NCBI GenBank assembly: GCA_004558305.1
Contig: SFDG01000039.1
Coordinates: forward strand, 1 to 21,158
Length of the DNA: 21,158 bases
Direction of reading: 5' to 3'
Source of the DNA: Phocaeicola plebeius
Lineage (GTDB): Bacteria; Bacteroidota; Bacteroidia; Bacteroidales; Bacteroidaceae
The notes beneath the pieces are model-generated. The model did no database searches. It had not been told where the DNA came from and saw only the letters and a list, made by a program, of their open reading frames with translations. The position numbers and the translations under genes are program-made. Positions within the stretch are counted from its first letter, which is position 1; the number at the start of each line of letters is the position of its first letter. Shown piece after piece: positions 14,321 through 21,158 of this stretch.

Positions 14321-15976
14321 TCAGACTTCCTGATAGAGGAAGCGCTTGATGCTCTTCTTCGGTGTCTTTTCGAATTCTTCGGGATAAATCTTCATGCGCG
14401 AGAGCTGCGAGTAGGCAGGCAGTTCGGCATTCAAGGCCAACCGGTTCTCCTCCATCACCTTTTCCAGGTCGCTGTTGCTCAGTCCCTGCTTGTAGGCTTC
14501 GTCGAAGTCCGGGTAGACCAGTCCGGCCAGTTTGTTGTCCTTGAGCTGGATGACAATGCTTTCTGCAACGAACGGCATGTTGTTCAGCTTGTCTTCGATT
14601 TCTTCGGGGTAGATGTTCTGTCCCGACGGGCCCAGCAGCATGTTCTTGCTGCGTCCCTTGATGGTCACGTTCCCTGCTTCGTCCATGATGCCCAGATCGC
14701 CGGTGTGCAGCCAGCCGTCCTTGTCGATGGCTTGGGCCGTTGCCTCGGGATTCTTGTAGTAGCCCAGCATCACGTTTTCGCCTCGGGTCAGGATTTCGCC
14801 TACCACGTGCTGCGGATCAGGGCTGTCGATGATCACTTCCATACGGGGAGCCGCCTTGCCACACGAACCCGGACGGAACTTGTGCCAGTCTTCGTAGCAG
14901 ATAATCGGGCCGCATTCCGTCATGCCGTAGCCCACGGTATAGGGGAAGTCGATGCTGCGGAGCAGGCTCTCCACCTCTTGGTTGAAAGCGGCTCCTCCGA
15001 TAATGATTTCGTAGAAATTGCCGCCGAACGCTTGGATCATGTGTTCGCGGACAGTGGCCTTTATCTTGTCGCTCACGATAGGAACTTTCAGCAGAATCTT
15101 CATCTTCAGGGTTTCCAGCATGGGCAGGACATTCTTCTTGATGATTTTTTCGATGATAAGCGGAACGGCGATGACGATGTTCGGTTTGATTTCCGCAAAA
15201 GCCTGGAAGATGATTTTCGGGCTGGGAACGCGGGTCAGGAAGTAGACATGGCACCCGCAGGCTATTTCATACAGGAACTCGAAGGCCAGGCCGTACATGT
15301 GGGCCATGGGCAACATCGACACCACCTTGCTGCCGGGGTGCAGGGCCAGTACTTCGAAGGCAAACTGGGTGTTCGACCAGAGGGTGCGGTAGGCCAGCAT
15401 CACGCCTTTTGAGAAACTGGTCGTTCCGGAAGTATAGTTGATGACGGCCAGTTCATCGGGCAGGTCGCGACGGTAGTGGACATGTTCCTTGCGGAAGTTT
15501 TTCGGATATTTCCGGCCAAACAGTTCGTTCAGGTGCTCGCGGGCATATTCCAGCTGCTTGCTGCGGCAGACCAGCAAGGTGAAGTCGTTCATCAGGATAA
15601 TGCCCTCCAGGTTCGGCATCTCTGCTTCGTTCAGACCTTCCCATACCACGTCGCCCACGAACATCAGTCGTGCGCCCGAGTGGTTGGTGATATTGTGTAC
15701 GTTGTCCGGCTTGAACTCGTGCAGGATGGGGACAGCCACGGCCCCGTAGGTCAGGATTGCCAGGAAGGCCACTCCCCAATGAGCACAGTTACGGCCGCAG
15801 ATGGCCACTTTGTCTCCCGGCTGGATGCCGCTTTCTTCCAGCAAGATGTGCATTTTCTCAATCTTGCGTGCCAGGTCTTTGTACTGCAGGGTGGCTCCCT
15901 TATAGTCGGTCAGGGCGTCCAAATCCCAGTTCTTCTTGATGCTTTCTTCTATAAATGCTAAAAAACTCTTTTCCAT
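14321..15976 (-). CDS. AMP-binding long-chain acyl-CoA/acyl-ACP synthetase
   Basis: A 551-residue member of the ANL adenylate-forming superfamily, which activates a carboxylate (here probably a fatty acid) with ATP and transfers it to CoA or a carrier protein. Core motifs are visible: the P-loop TSGTTSFSKG at 182-191, MLPMAHMYG at 221-229, VGYGMTECGP at 348-357, GWLHTGDLG at 421-429 and the hinge region GRSKNMLL at 441-448. The C-terminal motif KTPKKSIKR (537-545) differs from the usual PKTxxGKxxR type: the residue aligned with the catalytic lysine seems to be Ser542, with lysines directly beside it. The P-loop also departs from TSGTTGxPKG. There is no signal peptide, so it is cytosolic or membrane-associated. 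The substrate cannot be read from the sequence. A -7 box lies upstream at 16014. Confidence 0.92.
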   Translation of the reverse strand: MEKSFLAFIEESIKKNWDLDALTDYKGATLQYKDLARKIEKMHILLEESGIQPGDKVAICGRNCAHWGVAFLAILTYGAVAVPILHEFKPDNVHNITNHSGARLMFVGDVVWEGLNEAEMPNLEGIILMNDFTLLVCRSKQLEYAREHLNELFGRKYPKNFRKEHVHYRRDLPDELAVINYTSGTTSFSKGVMLAYRTLWSNTQFAFEVLALHPGSKVVSMLPMAHMYGLAFEFLYEIACGCHVYFLTRVPSPKIIFQAFAEIKPNIVIAVPLIIEKIIKKNVLPMLETLKMKILLKVPIVSDKIKATVREHMIQAFGGNFYEIIIGGAAFNQEVESLLRSIDFPYTVGYGMTECGPIICYEDWHKFRPGSCGKAAPRMEVIIDSPDPQHVVGEILTRGENVMLGYYKNPEATAQAIDKDGWLHTGDLGIMDEAGNVTIKGRSKNMLLGPSGQNIYPEEIEDKLNNMPFVAESIVIQLKDNKLAGLVYPDFDEAYKQGLSNSDLEKVMEENRLALNAELPAYSQLSRMKIYPEEFEKTPKKSIKRFLYQEV

Positions 15977-16013
15977 ACTTTATTCTATGTTGCACAAAAA
16001 ATGACGCTTTGTG

Positions 16014-16021
16014 CAAATATA
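16014..16021 (-). promoter_or_regulatory. -7 box of the acyl synthetase/surface-repeat operon
   Basis: On the minus strand TATATTTG exactly matches TAnnTTTG and lies 37 bp upstream of the ATG at 15976. No clear -33 box was found. Confidence 0.5.
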
Positions 16022-16183
16022 CCGCTTTTTTCTAAACTGACACAGGATTGTAGGGAAAATGTTATAGAAAATGATGAGAACGACAGATTCTGCCGTTCCC
16101 GGATGCTACTTGAAGCGGGTGTCTCAACATTTATCGACACCTAATTAAATTGTCATTCTGAGTCCTCATCACACGTTGTGTGA

Positions 16184-16289
16184 AACAATTCGATGATGAC
16201 GCTGTAGGGGCGGACCTGCGTGTCCACCTCGTCATTGGTAGGAATTCTGATTTTTTATACACCTCCTACAGTGTCATCATCGAATCGTT
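16184..16289. repeat. Inverted repeat enclosing a GGGGCGGACC palindrome
   Basis: Arms 16184-16208 and 16265-16289 match over 23 of 25 positions, enclosing 56 bp. At the inner edge (16207-16228) sits GGGGCGGACCTGCGTGTCC plus ACC, itself a small hairpin with one mismatch. It resembles the GGGGCGGACC...GGTCCGCCCC type of intergenic palindrome that I remember from diverse bacterial genomes. No open frame is present. It could be a small non-autonomous mobile repeat remnant, a terminator, or both. Confidence 0.7.
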
Positions 16290-16313
16290 GGAAAACGACG
16301 CATTGGCTGTCGG

Positions 16314-17294
16314 TTATTCGCCAGTATAGCTGCCAAAGTAACGCATGAACTGTGTACGTTCGAACGGATTGATGTCACCGGCTGCCTGGGCGTTCATCTT
16401 GCCCTTGAATTGGGCGATGCTTTCATAACCGTTTTCATCCATCCAGGCCGACAAGGCCTGTTTCATGCCCTCGATGGCCTTGTTGCCGTACTGGTAGATG
16501 GCACTGCACACTTCTACGGCTGCGGCACCTGCGAGCAGGGACTTCACGACTCCCTGTCCGTCGTGCACACCTCCCGACACGGCATAGTCCATCTTCTCCA
16601 CTTCGGCCGAAGCAATGGCCGTCCAGCGCAGGCGATCGGCCAGTTCGGTGGGAGAGCTCATCACATTCGTATTGGTGAATGTCAGGTGCTCGATGTTGAT
16701 GTCCGGCTGGTAGAAGCGGTTGAACAACACCACAGCGGCAGCACCGTTGGCATACAGCTGGTTAATCAGCGCAATGGGGTTGGTGAAATTAGTGCCCAGT
16801 TTCATGATGATAGGAATGCGGATGCGTTTCTTCAGGTGGCTGAGGATGTCGATATGACGCTGCTCAAAGCTGCCCGAAACGTAGTCCTTGCTGGTCTGCA
16901 GCGAAAGGATGTTCACTTCCAGGGCATCCGCTCCAGCCTGTTCCATGAGAACGGCGAAGTCCTCCCATTCGCTGTCGGTGTAGCAGTTGATGCTGGCGAT
17001 AACAGGAAGGTGGCAGGTCTTCTTGGTCTCTTCGATGAGGCGGATGTGTTCGTTCAGGGCATGCGAACGGACGTAGGCCCCCAGATAGTCGTCGGCTTCG
17101 GGCGAGCCATAGCCTTGCATGGAACCGGCCTGCAGGTTGATTTGTTCTTCAAATACGGATTTCAGGACAACGGCTCCCGCTCCTGCTGCTTCCAGTTGTT
17201 GGATTTTCTCGGCGCTGTTCGTCAGTCCCGAACTGCTGATGATGATCGGGTTGTTCAGTGTCAACCCTGCAAATGTTGTTGTTAACTGTGCCAT
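16314..17294 (-). CDS. Dihydroorotate dehydrogenase-like flavoprotein
   Basis: A 326-residue (beta/alpha)8 flavoprotein related to class 1 dihydroorotate dehydrogenases. FMN-site features are present: NPIIISSSGL near 15-24, Lys45 in VVLKS, EVN at 126-128, the lysine of IIMKLGTN (Lys165) and the phosphate loop VSGGVHDGQ at 239-247. The usual class 1A active-site block NLSCPN is replaced by NILSLQTS, so the catalytic cysteine is absent; Ser131 may occupy its place. No pyrimidine gene is nearby. This points to a DHOD-like oxidoreductase of unknown substrate rather than PyrD. It is the last gene of a compact minus-strand set, 14 bp after yggS, and the signal-free N-terminus suggests a cytosolic protein. 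Confidence 0.88.
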   Translation of the reverse strand: MAQLTTTFAGLTLNNPIIISSSGLTNSAEKIQQLEAAGAGAVVLKSVFEEQINLQAGSMQGYGSPEADDYLGAYVRSHALNEHIRLIEETKKTCHLPVIASINCYTDSEWEDFAVLMEQAGADALEVNILSLQTSKDYVSGSFEQRHIDILSHLKKRIRIPIIMKLGTNFTNPIALINQLYANGAAAVVLFNRFYQPDINIEHLTFTNTNVMSSPTELADRLRWTAIASAEVEKMDYAVSGGVHDGQGVVKSLLAGAAAVEVCSAIYQYGNKAIEGMKQALSAWMDENGYESIAQFKGKMNAQAAGDINPFERTQFMRYFGSYTGE

Positions 17295-17308
17295 ATAGCC
17301 TTATTTTT

Positions 17309-17977
17309 TTAGTAAATTCGTTCTCCAAATATTTTGCTTCCCACCCGTACCAGCGTGCTTCCTTCTGCCACCGCCAGCCGGTAGTCGTGCGACATGCCCA
17401 TGGAAACTTCGCGGAAATCTGCGTTGTCGGCAAAGAAGCTCTCTTTCAACTCGTCGGCGAAGGCCTTCAGCGAGGCAAACTCCTGACGGATCTGTGCTTC
17501 GTCGTCCGTGTTCGTGGCCATGCCCATCACACCGGCTATGCACACATGCTGCAGGGATTGCCAGGGCTCGCTGCGGAGCATCTCGCGGCACGCTTCGAAT
17601 GTGAAGCCGTATTTGCTGGCTTCCTGGGCAATGTGTATCTCCAGCAGGCACGGGATGATACGCCCCGCTTTGGCAGCCTGACGGTCAATCTCCGCCAGCA
17701 GCTTGTAGGTGTCCACCGCATGGATCATGGCGATATACGGAGCAATGTATTTCACCTTGTTGGTCTGCAGATGTCCGATGAAATGCCATTCGATATCGGC
17801 CGGCAGTTGGGCCTGCTTGGCCGACAACTCCTGTTCGCGGCTTTCTCCGAAGATGCGTTGTCCGGCCTCATAAGCCGTCTGAATCGCTTCGGCGGGATGA
17901 AATTTCGACACGGCCACCAGGCGGACACCTGCAGGCAGGTCGGCAAGCACTTCTTTCAGTTGTGTCTGAATGTCCAT
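17309..17977 (-). CDS. yggS: YggS/PLPHP family PLP-binding homeostasis protein
   Basis: A 222-residue single-domain PLP-binding barrel like the N-terminal domain of alanine racemase. It has no known enzymatic activity but buffers pyridoxal phosphate in the cell. Landmarks: the PLP lysine Lys25 in VAVSKFHP, FGESREQEL at 43-51 (often FGENYVQE), HFIGHLQTNK at 65-74, GVMGMA at 149-154, VSMGMSHDY at 191-199 and the phosphate-binding RVGSKIFGER at 211-220. All parts are intact and the length is typical. It lies between the DUF4494 gene (18-bp gap) and the DHOD-like gene (14-bp gap), so the three are very probably one transcript. Confidence 0.95.
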   Translation of the reverse strand: MDIQTQLKEVLADLPAGVRLVAVSKFHPAEAIQTAYEAGQRIFGESREQELSAKQAQLPADIEWHFIGHLQTNKVKYIAPYIAMIHAVDTYKLLAEIDRQAAKAGRIIPCLLEIHIAQEASKYGFTFEACREMLRSEPWQSLQHVCIAGVMGMATNTDDEAQIRQEFASLKAFADELKESFFADNADFREVSMGMSHDYRLAVAEGSTLVRVGSKIFGERIY

Positions 17978-17995
17978 CTTCTGTCTCCTTTTTGC

Positions 17996-18478
17996 TTAAT
18001 GGGTCGTTCCGGCATCAGGAAATTCCGGCTTTACGTCCGGTTCGGCCGTATACGGGTAAACATCCATGATGGCTGTTTCCGCCACCGAGGCAATGACGTA
18101 GTCGGCCATGGTTCCCTTCATGCCTTCGTCCAGCTTTTTTACGGCATCCCGCAAGTCGGCAGCTTGTACCAGAACTGTGGTGGCTGTCTTCTTCTCCACG
18201 CCGCTTTTGTCGTCGAGGGTGATGAAGTAGAGTTTGCACTTGAACCAGCGGTCGGCCGCTTCCTCTTCAGCGTTGAAAAGTTCGCTGTAGTTGGCCCGCT
18301 TGATGTCGGACACTGTAAATTCGCCGCTGATGAACGGCGTGATTTCCTCTATGATTCTCGATTCGGCTTCCGTAAAACTGAGGGCATCCACGAGATAAGG
18401 CTCTGTCACCTTCTTGCTCATGCCGTTCTCCATCACTTTCTCGTACCGTATCTTGCATTCGAACCATGTATGCATCAT
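17996..18478 (-). CDS. DUF4494 domain-containing protein
   Basis: A 160-residue soluble protein of a Bacteroidota family without known function, recognised from its opening (MMHTWFECKIRYEK) and from the FTEAE and RWFKCKLYFITLDD segments. It has no signal peptide or membrane segment. Two similar halves can be suspected, each with a WFxCK motif followed by beta strands (residues 5-9 and near 77-81), which suggests an internal duplication. A start at the second Met is equally possible. It is the first gene of the DUF4494-yggS-flavoprotein unit, with a -7 box at 18527 upstream. Confidence 0.88.
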   Translation of the reverse strand: MMHTWFECKIRYEKVMENGMSKKVTEPYLVDALSFTEAESRIIEEITPFISGEFTVSDIKRANYSELFNAEEEAADRWFKCKLYFITLDDKSGVEKKTATTVLVQAADLRDAVKKLDEGMKGTMADYVIASVAETAIMDVYPYTAEPDVKPEFPDAGTTH

Positions 18479-18526
18479 AATCTTTTTTCCTTTTTATATA
18501 TAAGTATGTTCAATTTGTAGTCAGTG

Positions 18527-18534
18527 CAAAGATA
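18527..18534 (-). promoter_or_regulatory. -7 box of the DUF4494-yggS-flavoprotein unit
   Basis: On the minus strand TATCTTTG matches TAnnTTTG exactly, 48 bp upstream of the DUF4494 ATG. The -33 box is unclear. The identical TATCTTTG drives the divergent aminotransferase gene. Confidence 0.5.
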
Positions 18535-18631
18535 CATTTTTCCATGGAAAAAGAACTGCCTTTCTCCGATTTTTTTCGGATAGCCGCATTTCTGTTGCCG
18601 TTTTTCCCTCTCAGAGTTGTTTTTTCATTGT

Positions 18632-18665
18632 TTTGCTTCATTCTCGGTTTTTTATTGTATCTTTG
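18632..18665 (+). promoter_or_regulatory. Promoter of the aminotransferase/permease unit
   Basis: TTTG (18632-18635) and the exact -7 box TATCTTTG (18658-18665) are separated by 22 bp, the same spacing as in the promoter at 2353-2386. The ATG follows 38 bp after the -7 box. Confidence 0.6.
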
Positions 18666-18703
18666 TGGCGAATTTATGAACTGTTATTAAAAGTTACGAA
18701 GTT

Positions 18704-19906
18704 ATGCCAACAATATCCATTCGAGGAAACGAAATGCCCGAGTCGCCTATCCGTAAGTTAGCGCCTTTGGCTGAGGCCGCTAAAGGGCGAGGAGTGCATG
18801 TGTACCATCTGAACATCGGTCAGCCAGACCTGCCTACTCCGAAGGCGGCCCTCGATGCGATTCGCCATATCGACCGTACGGTACTGGAGTACAGCCCCAG
18901 TCAGGGCTACCGCAGCTACCGGGAAAAACTGGTCGGCTATTATGAGAAATACGATATCCATCTCAATGCCGATGACATCATCATCACCACAGGCGGTTCG
19001 GAAGCCGTTTTGTTCGCTTTCATGAGCTGCCTCAATCCGGGCGATGAAATCATCGTGCCCGAACCGGCTTATGCCAACTACATGGCCTTCGCCATTTCGG
19101 CTGGGGCCATTATCCGTACGGTTACGACGACGATCGATGAGGGCTTCTCGCTGCCGAAAGTTGAGAAATTCGAGGAGTTGATTAACGAACGCACGAAAGG
19201 TATCCTGATTTGCAATCCGAACAATCCCACGGGGTATCTTTATACCCGTCGCGAGATGAACCAGATCCGTGACCTGGTGAAGAAGTACGACCTGTTCCTC
19301 TTTTCCGACGAAGTCTATCGCGAGTTCATCTATACCGGTTCGCCCTACATCTCCGCCTGCCATCTGCAGGGCATTGAGCAGAATGTGGTGCTGATTGATT
19401 CGGTGTCGAAGCGGTATTCCGAATGCGGCATCCGTATCGGTGCGCTGATTACGAAGAATCCCGAAGTGCGCAAAGCCGTGATGAAGTTCTGTCAGGCCCG
19501 TCTGAGTCCTCCGCTGATTGGCCAGATTGCGGCTGAGGCCTCACTGGACGAACCCGAAGAATACTCGCGCGAGACCTATGATGAGTATGTGGAACGCCGT
19601 AAATGCCTGATTGACGGACTGAACCGCATCCCGGGAGTCTATTCGCCCATACCGATGGGAGCCTTCTATACGGTGGCCAAACTGCCGGTCGACGACTGCG
19701 AGAAGTTCTGTGCCTGGTGTCTGAGCGATTTCGAATACGAAGGCGAGACCGTCATGATGGCCCCTGCCAGCGGCTTCTACACGACTCCGGGAGGTGGAAA
19801 GAACGAGGTGCGCCTGGCATACGTACTCAAGAAAGAAGACCTGGTACGGGCGCTATTCGTGCTCCGCAAGGCATTGGAAGCCTATCCGGGCCGAGTTGAT
19901 GACTGA
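18704..19906 (+). CDS. Class I PLP-dependent aminotransferase (aspartate aminotransferase-like)
   Basis: A 400-residue fold-type I aminotransferase, probably cytosolic, transferring an amino group between an amino acid and a 2-oxo acid. The active site is complete: LNIGQPDLPTP at 36-46, EYSPSQGYRSYRE at 62-74, TTGGSEA at 95-101, NPNNPTGYLY at 171-180 (Asn174), SDEVYREF at 201-208 (Asp202, Tyr205), the Schiff-base Lys236 in IDSVSKRYSECGIRIG with Arg244, and the substrate-carboxylate Arg370 in NEVRLAYV. The closest known activity is aspartate or a related broad-range transaminase; the amino donor cannot be fixed from sequence. The start is supported by the promoter 38 bp upstream. The permease gene starts 4 bp after its stop. 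Confidence 0.93.
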   Translation: MPTISIRGNEMPESPIRKLAPLAEAAKGRGVHVYHLNIGQPDLPTPKAALDAIRHIDRTVLEYSPSQGYRSYREKLVGYYEKYDIHLNADDIIITTGGSEAVLFAFMSCLNPGDEIIVPEPAYANYMAFAISAGAIIRTVTTTIDEGFSLPKVEKFEELINERTKGILICNPNNPTGYLYTRREMNQIRDLVKKYDLFLFSDEVYREFIYTGSPYISACHLQGIEQNVVLIDSVSKRYSECGIRIGALITKNPEVRKAVMKFCQARLSPPLIGQIAAEASLDEPEEYSRETYDEYVERRKCLIDGLNRIPGVYSPIPMGAFYTVAKLPVDDCEKFCAWCLSDFEYEGETVMMAPASGFYTTPGGGKNEVRLAYVLKKEDLVRALFVLRKALEAYPGRVDD

Positions 19907-19910
19907 GCGT

Positions 19911-21155
19911 ATGAACTGGAAGCTGTTTGTGGCCCGCCGCATCTATCGCAGCAAGGAAGGGGGCAGGGAGGTTTCCCAGCCGGCCATCCGCATTGCTGAG
20001 GCAGGCATTGCCGTGGGGCTGGCCGTGATGATTGTGTCGGTCGCAGTGGCGTTGGGCTTCAAGCATCAGGTGCGCGACAAGGTGGTGGGGCTGGGCGCCG
20101 ATATTTGGGTGACCAGTCTGGAGCAGGCACAGTCGTATCAGGTCACTCCCATTGTCACTTCCGACAGCCTGCTGCGTCAGCTGGAGCAGCAGGAGGGAGT
20201 GACGCACGTGCAGCGTTATTCCACCAAGCCGGGGATGATCATGACAGCCGACCATTTTCTCGGGATGGTCCTCAAGGGGGTAGGGCAGGAATACGATCTG
20301 TCTTACCTTCGTCGGTATTTGGTGGAAGGCCGTCTGCCGGAATGGACCGACTCGGTAGCCAGCCGGGAGGTGCTGGTGTCGAAAATCATAGCCGACCGCC
20401 TGCGCCTGCATACAGGGGATGACCTTTATGCCTATTTTCTCGAAGGCAGTGTCCGCGCCCGCAAGCTGATGGTTGCCGGTATTTATGAAACCCATTTTTC
20501 CGCTTTCGACGAATTGTTCCTGCTGACGGACTTGTATACGGTGAACCGTCTGAATGGTTGGAGTGCCGACCAGTCGGCAGGACTGGAAATCAGTACCCTC
20601 CGCTCTGCCCAGACGGAAGGGGTGGCCGACGATCTGCGTGCCGGATGGCAGGACCGTCCGGGCAGGAACGGTACCGCCTATTATGTGCGGACCGTTGAGG
20701 AAGTCTACCCCCAGCTATTTGCCTGGTTAGACTTGCTCGACCTCAATGTCTGGGTCATCTTGCTGCTCATGACCGGTGTGGCAGGGTTCACCATGATTTC
20801 CGGTCTGCTGATTCTGATACTGGAGCGGACACAGATGATTGGAGTTCTGAAGGCCATGGGAGCGGACAATACGGCTATCCGTCAGATTTTTCTTGCCTTT
20901 TCCGTCTTTCTGATTGGTCGTGGAATGGTGTGGGGCAATGTAGTGGGAGTCGGCTGTTGTATCCTTCAATATTTCTTCCGGGTGGTCCGGCTGGATCCGT
21001 CGACTTACTATGTCGACGCTGTTCCCGTAGAGTGCAGCCTGCTGTTGTGGCTGTCGGTCAATGCAGCTACGTTGCTTGTGTCGGTCCTGATGTTGCTGGG
21101 GCCTTCTTCGTTGGTAGGACACATCCATCCGGCCCGTTCCATGAAATACGAATAG
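19911..21155 (+). CDS. FtsX-like ABC transporter permease (LolC/LolE/MacB type)
   Basis: A 414-residue inner-membrane permease. One N-terminal transmembrane helix (about 26-50) is followed by a large periplasmic MacB-type domain (about 50-270). An FtsX domain with three helices follows (about 275-300, 325-350 and 378-400), including ILERTQMIGVLKAMGA, the conserved cytoplasmic coupling segment. The tail HIHPARSMKYE is typical of the family. Such permeases work with a separate ATPase in lipoprotein release or in export across the envelope; no ATPase gene is in this window. The ATG at 19911 (MNWKLFVARRIY) is preferred because it resembles family starts. An in-frame ATG at 19899, overlapping the aminotransferase stop by 8 bp, is possible. 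The frame open from 19794 lies inside the aminotransferase. The gene is complete, ending 3 bp before the window edge. Confidence 0.9.
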   Translation: MNWKLFVARRIYRSKEGGREVSQPAIRIAEAGIAVGLAVMIVSVAVALGFKHQVRDKVVGLGADIWVTSLEQAQSYQVTPIVTSDSLLRQLEQQEGVTHVQRYSTKPGMIMTADHFLGMVLKGVGQEYDLSYLRRYLVEGRLPEWTDSVASREVLVSKIIADRLRLHTGDDLYAYFLEGSVRARKLMVAGIYETHFSAFDELFLLTDLYTVNRLNGWSADQSAGLEISTLRSAQTEGVADDLRAGWQDRPGRNGTAYYVRTVEEVYPQLFAWLDLLDLNVWVILLLMTGVAGFTMISGLLILILERTQMIGVLKAMGADNTAIRQIFLAFSVFLIGRGMVWGNVVGVGCCILQYFFRVVRLDPSTYYVDAVPVECSLLLWLSVNAATLLVSVLMLLGPSSLVGHIHPARSMKYE

Positions 21156-21158
21156 GGG

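Larger units (their letters stand above)
15977..16313. other. 337-bp intergenic spacer with promoter and repeat DNA
   Basis: No convincing gene lies here. The left part holds the promoter of the synthetase gene. Next come two small hairpins (16078-16098, one mismatch; 16118-16123 with 16136-16141, 6 bp), then TTGTCATTCTGAG at 16150-16162, resembling the start of the 12868 repeat unit. The right part is the large inverted repeat at 16184-16289. The spacer separates two minus-strand transcription units, so part of it probably also ends the upstream DUF4494-yggS-flavoprotein transcript. Confidence 0.7.

Noticed and set aside
16078..16098. Small hairpin with GAACG/CGTTC arms
   Set aside because: It has only nine pairs with one mismatch and a 3-nt loop, and no adjacent T tract or gene end; I mention it only within the spacer description.
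19794..19910. Upstream extension of the FtsX-like permease
   Set aside because: It lies inside the aminotransferase reading region and lacks a signal anchor; the family start is MNWKLF at 19911.

Overview
The window is about 21 kb of chromosome from a member of the Bacteroidales (Bacteroidota), most likely a gut Bacteroidaceae or Prevotellaceae relative with fairly GC-rich coding DNA. Several features point there: intergenic TAnnTTTG boxes of the Bacteroidota sigma-factor type, a DUF4270 lipoprotein with an acidic stretch just after its lipobox cysteine, a type III glutamine synthetase, a class III fructose-bisphosphatase, DUF4494, and a surface protein built of 16-residue repeats. I see no tRNA, rRNA, CRISPR array, transposase, integrase or phage gene. 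This is mainly core housekeeping DNA with repeat-bearing intergenic spacers.

Layout from left to right. (1) 8-2326, minus strand: a half-length glycogen synthase-like protein followed by a DUF4270 lipoprotein, ending at a hairpin terminator. (2) 2525-3731, plus strand: panC-panD for pantothenate/CoA precursors, divergent from the glycogen synthase-like gene. (3) A 31-bp-stem hairpin separates panD from the convergent minus-strand cluster. (4) 3849-11042, minus strand, in transcription order: DapL-like protein, type III glutamine synthetase, YidE/AspT-type transporter, class III FBPase, with gaps of 52, 44 and 12 bp. This is a plausible operon at the carbon/nitrogen junction. (5) 11278-12809, plus strand: YitT-family membrane protein and a Crp/Fnr-type regulator. 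(6) A spacer with REP/BIME-like inverted repeats. (7) 13005-15976, minus strand: acyl-CoA/acyl-ACP synthetase then the 16-residue-repeat surface protein. (8) A 337-bp spacer with another inverted repeat. (9) 16314-18478, minus strand: DUF4494 protein, YggS/PLPHP and a dihydroorotate dehydrogenase-like flavoprotein. (10) 18704-21155, plus strand: an intact class I aminotransferase and an FtsX/LolE-type ABC permease.

The strongest unusual signal is the DapL-like protein at 9807-11042. It is a full-length, uninterrupted member of the LL-diaminopimelate aminotransferase family, but the PLP-binding lysine is methionine (M249). The neighbouring phosphate-binding arginine (Q257), the substrate-carboxylate arginine (Q388) and several other active-site residues are also replaced. 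It looks like a preserved pseudoenzyme or a repurposed paralogue, encoded directly upstream of glutamine synthetase. The second aminotransferase in the window (18704-19906) keeps all the corresponding residues and serves as an internal contrast.
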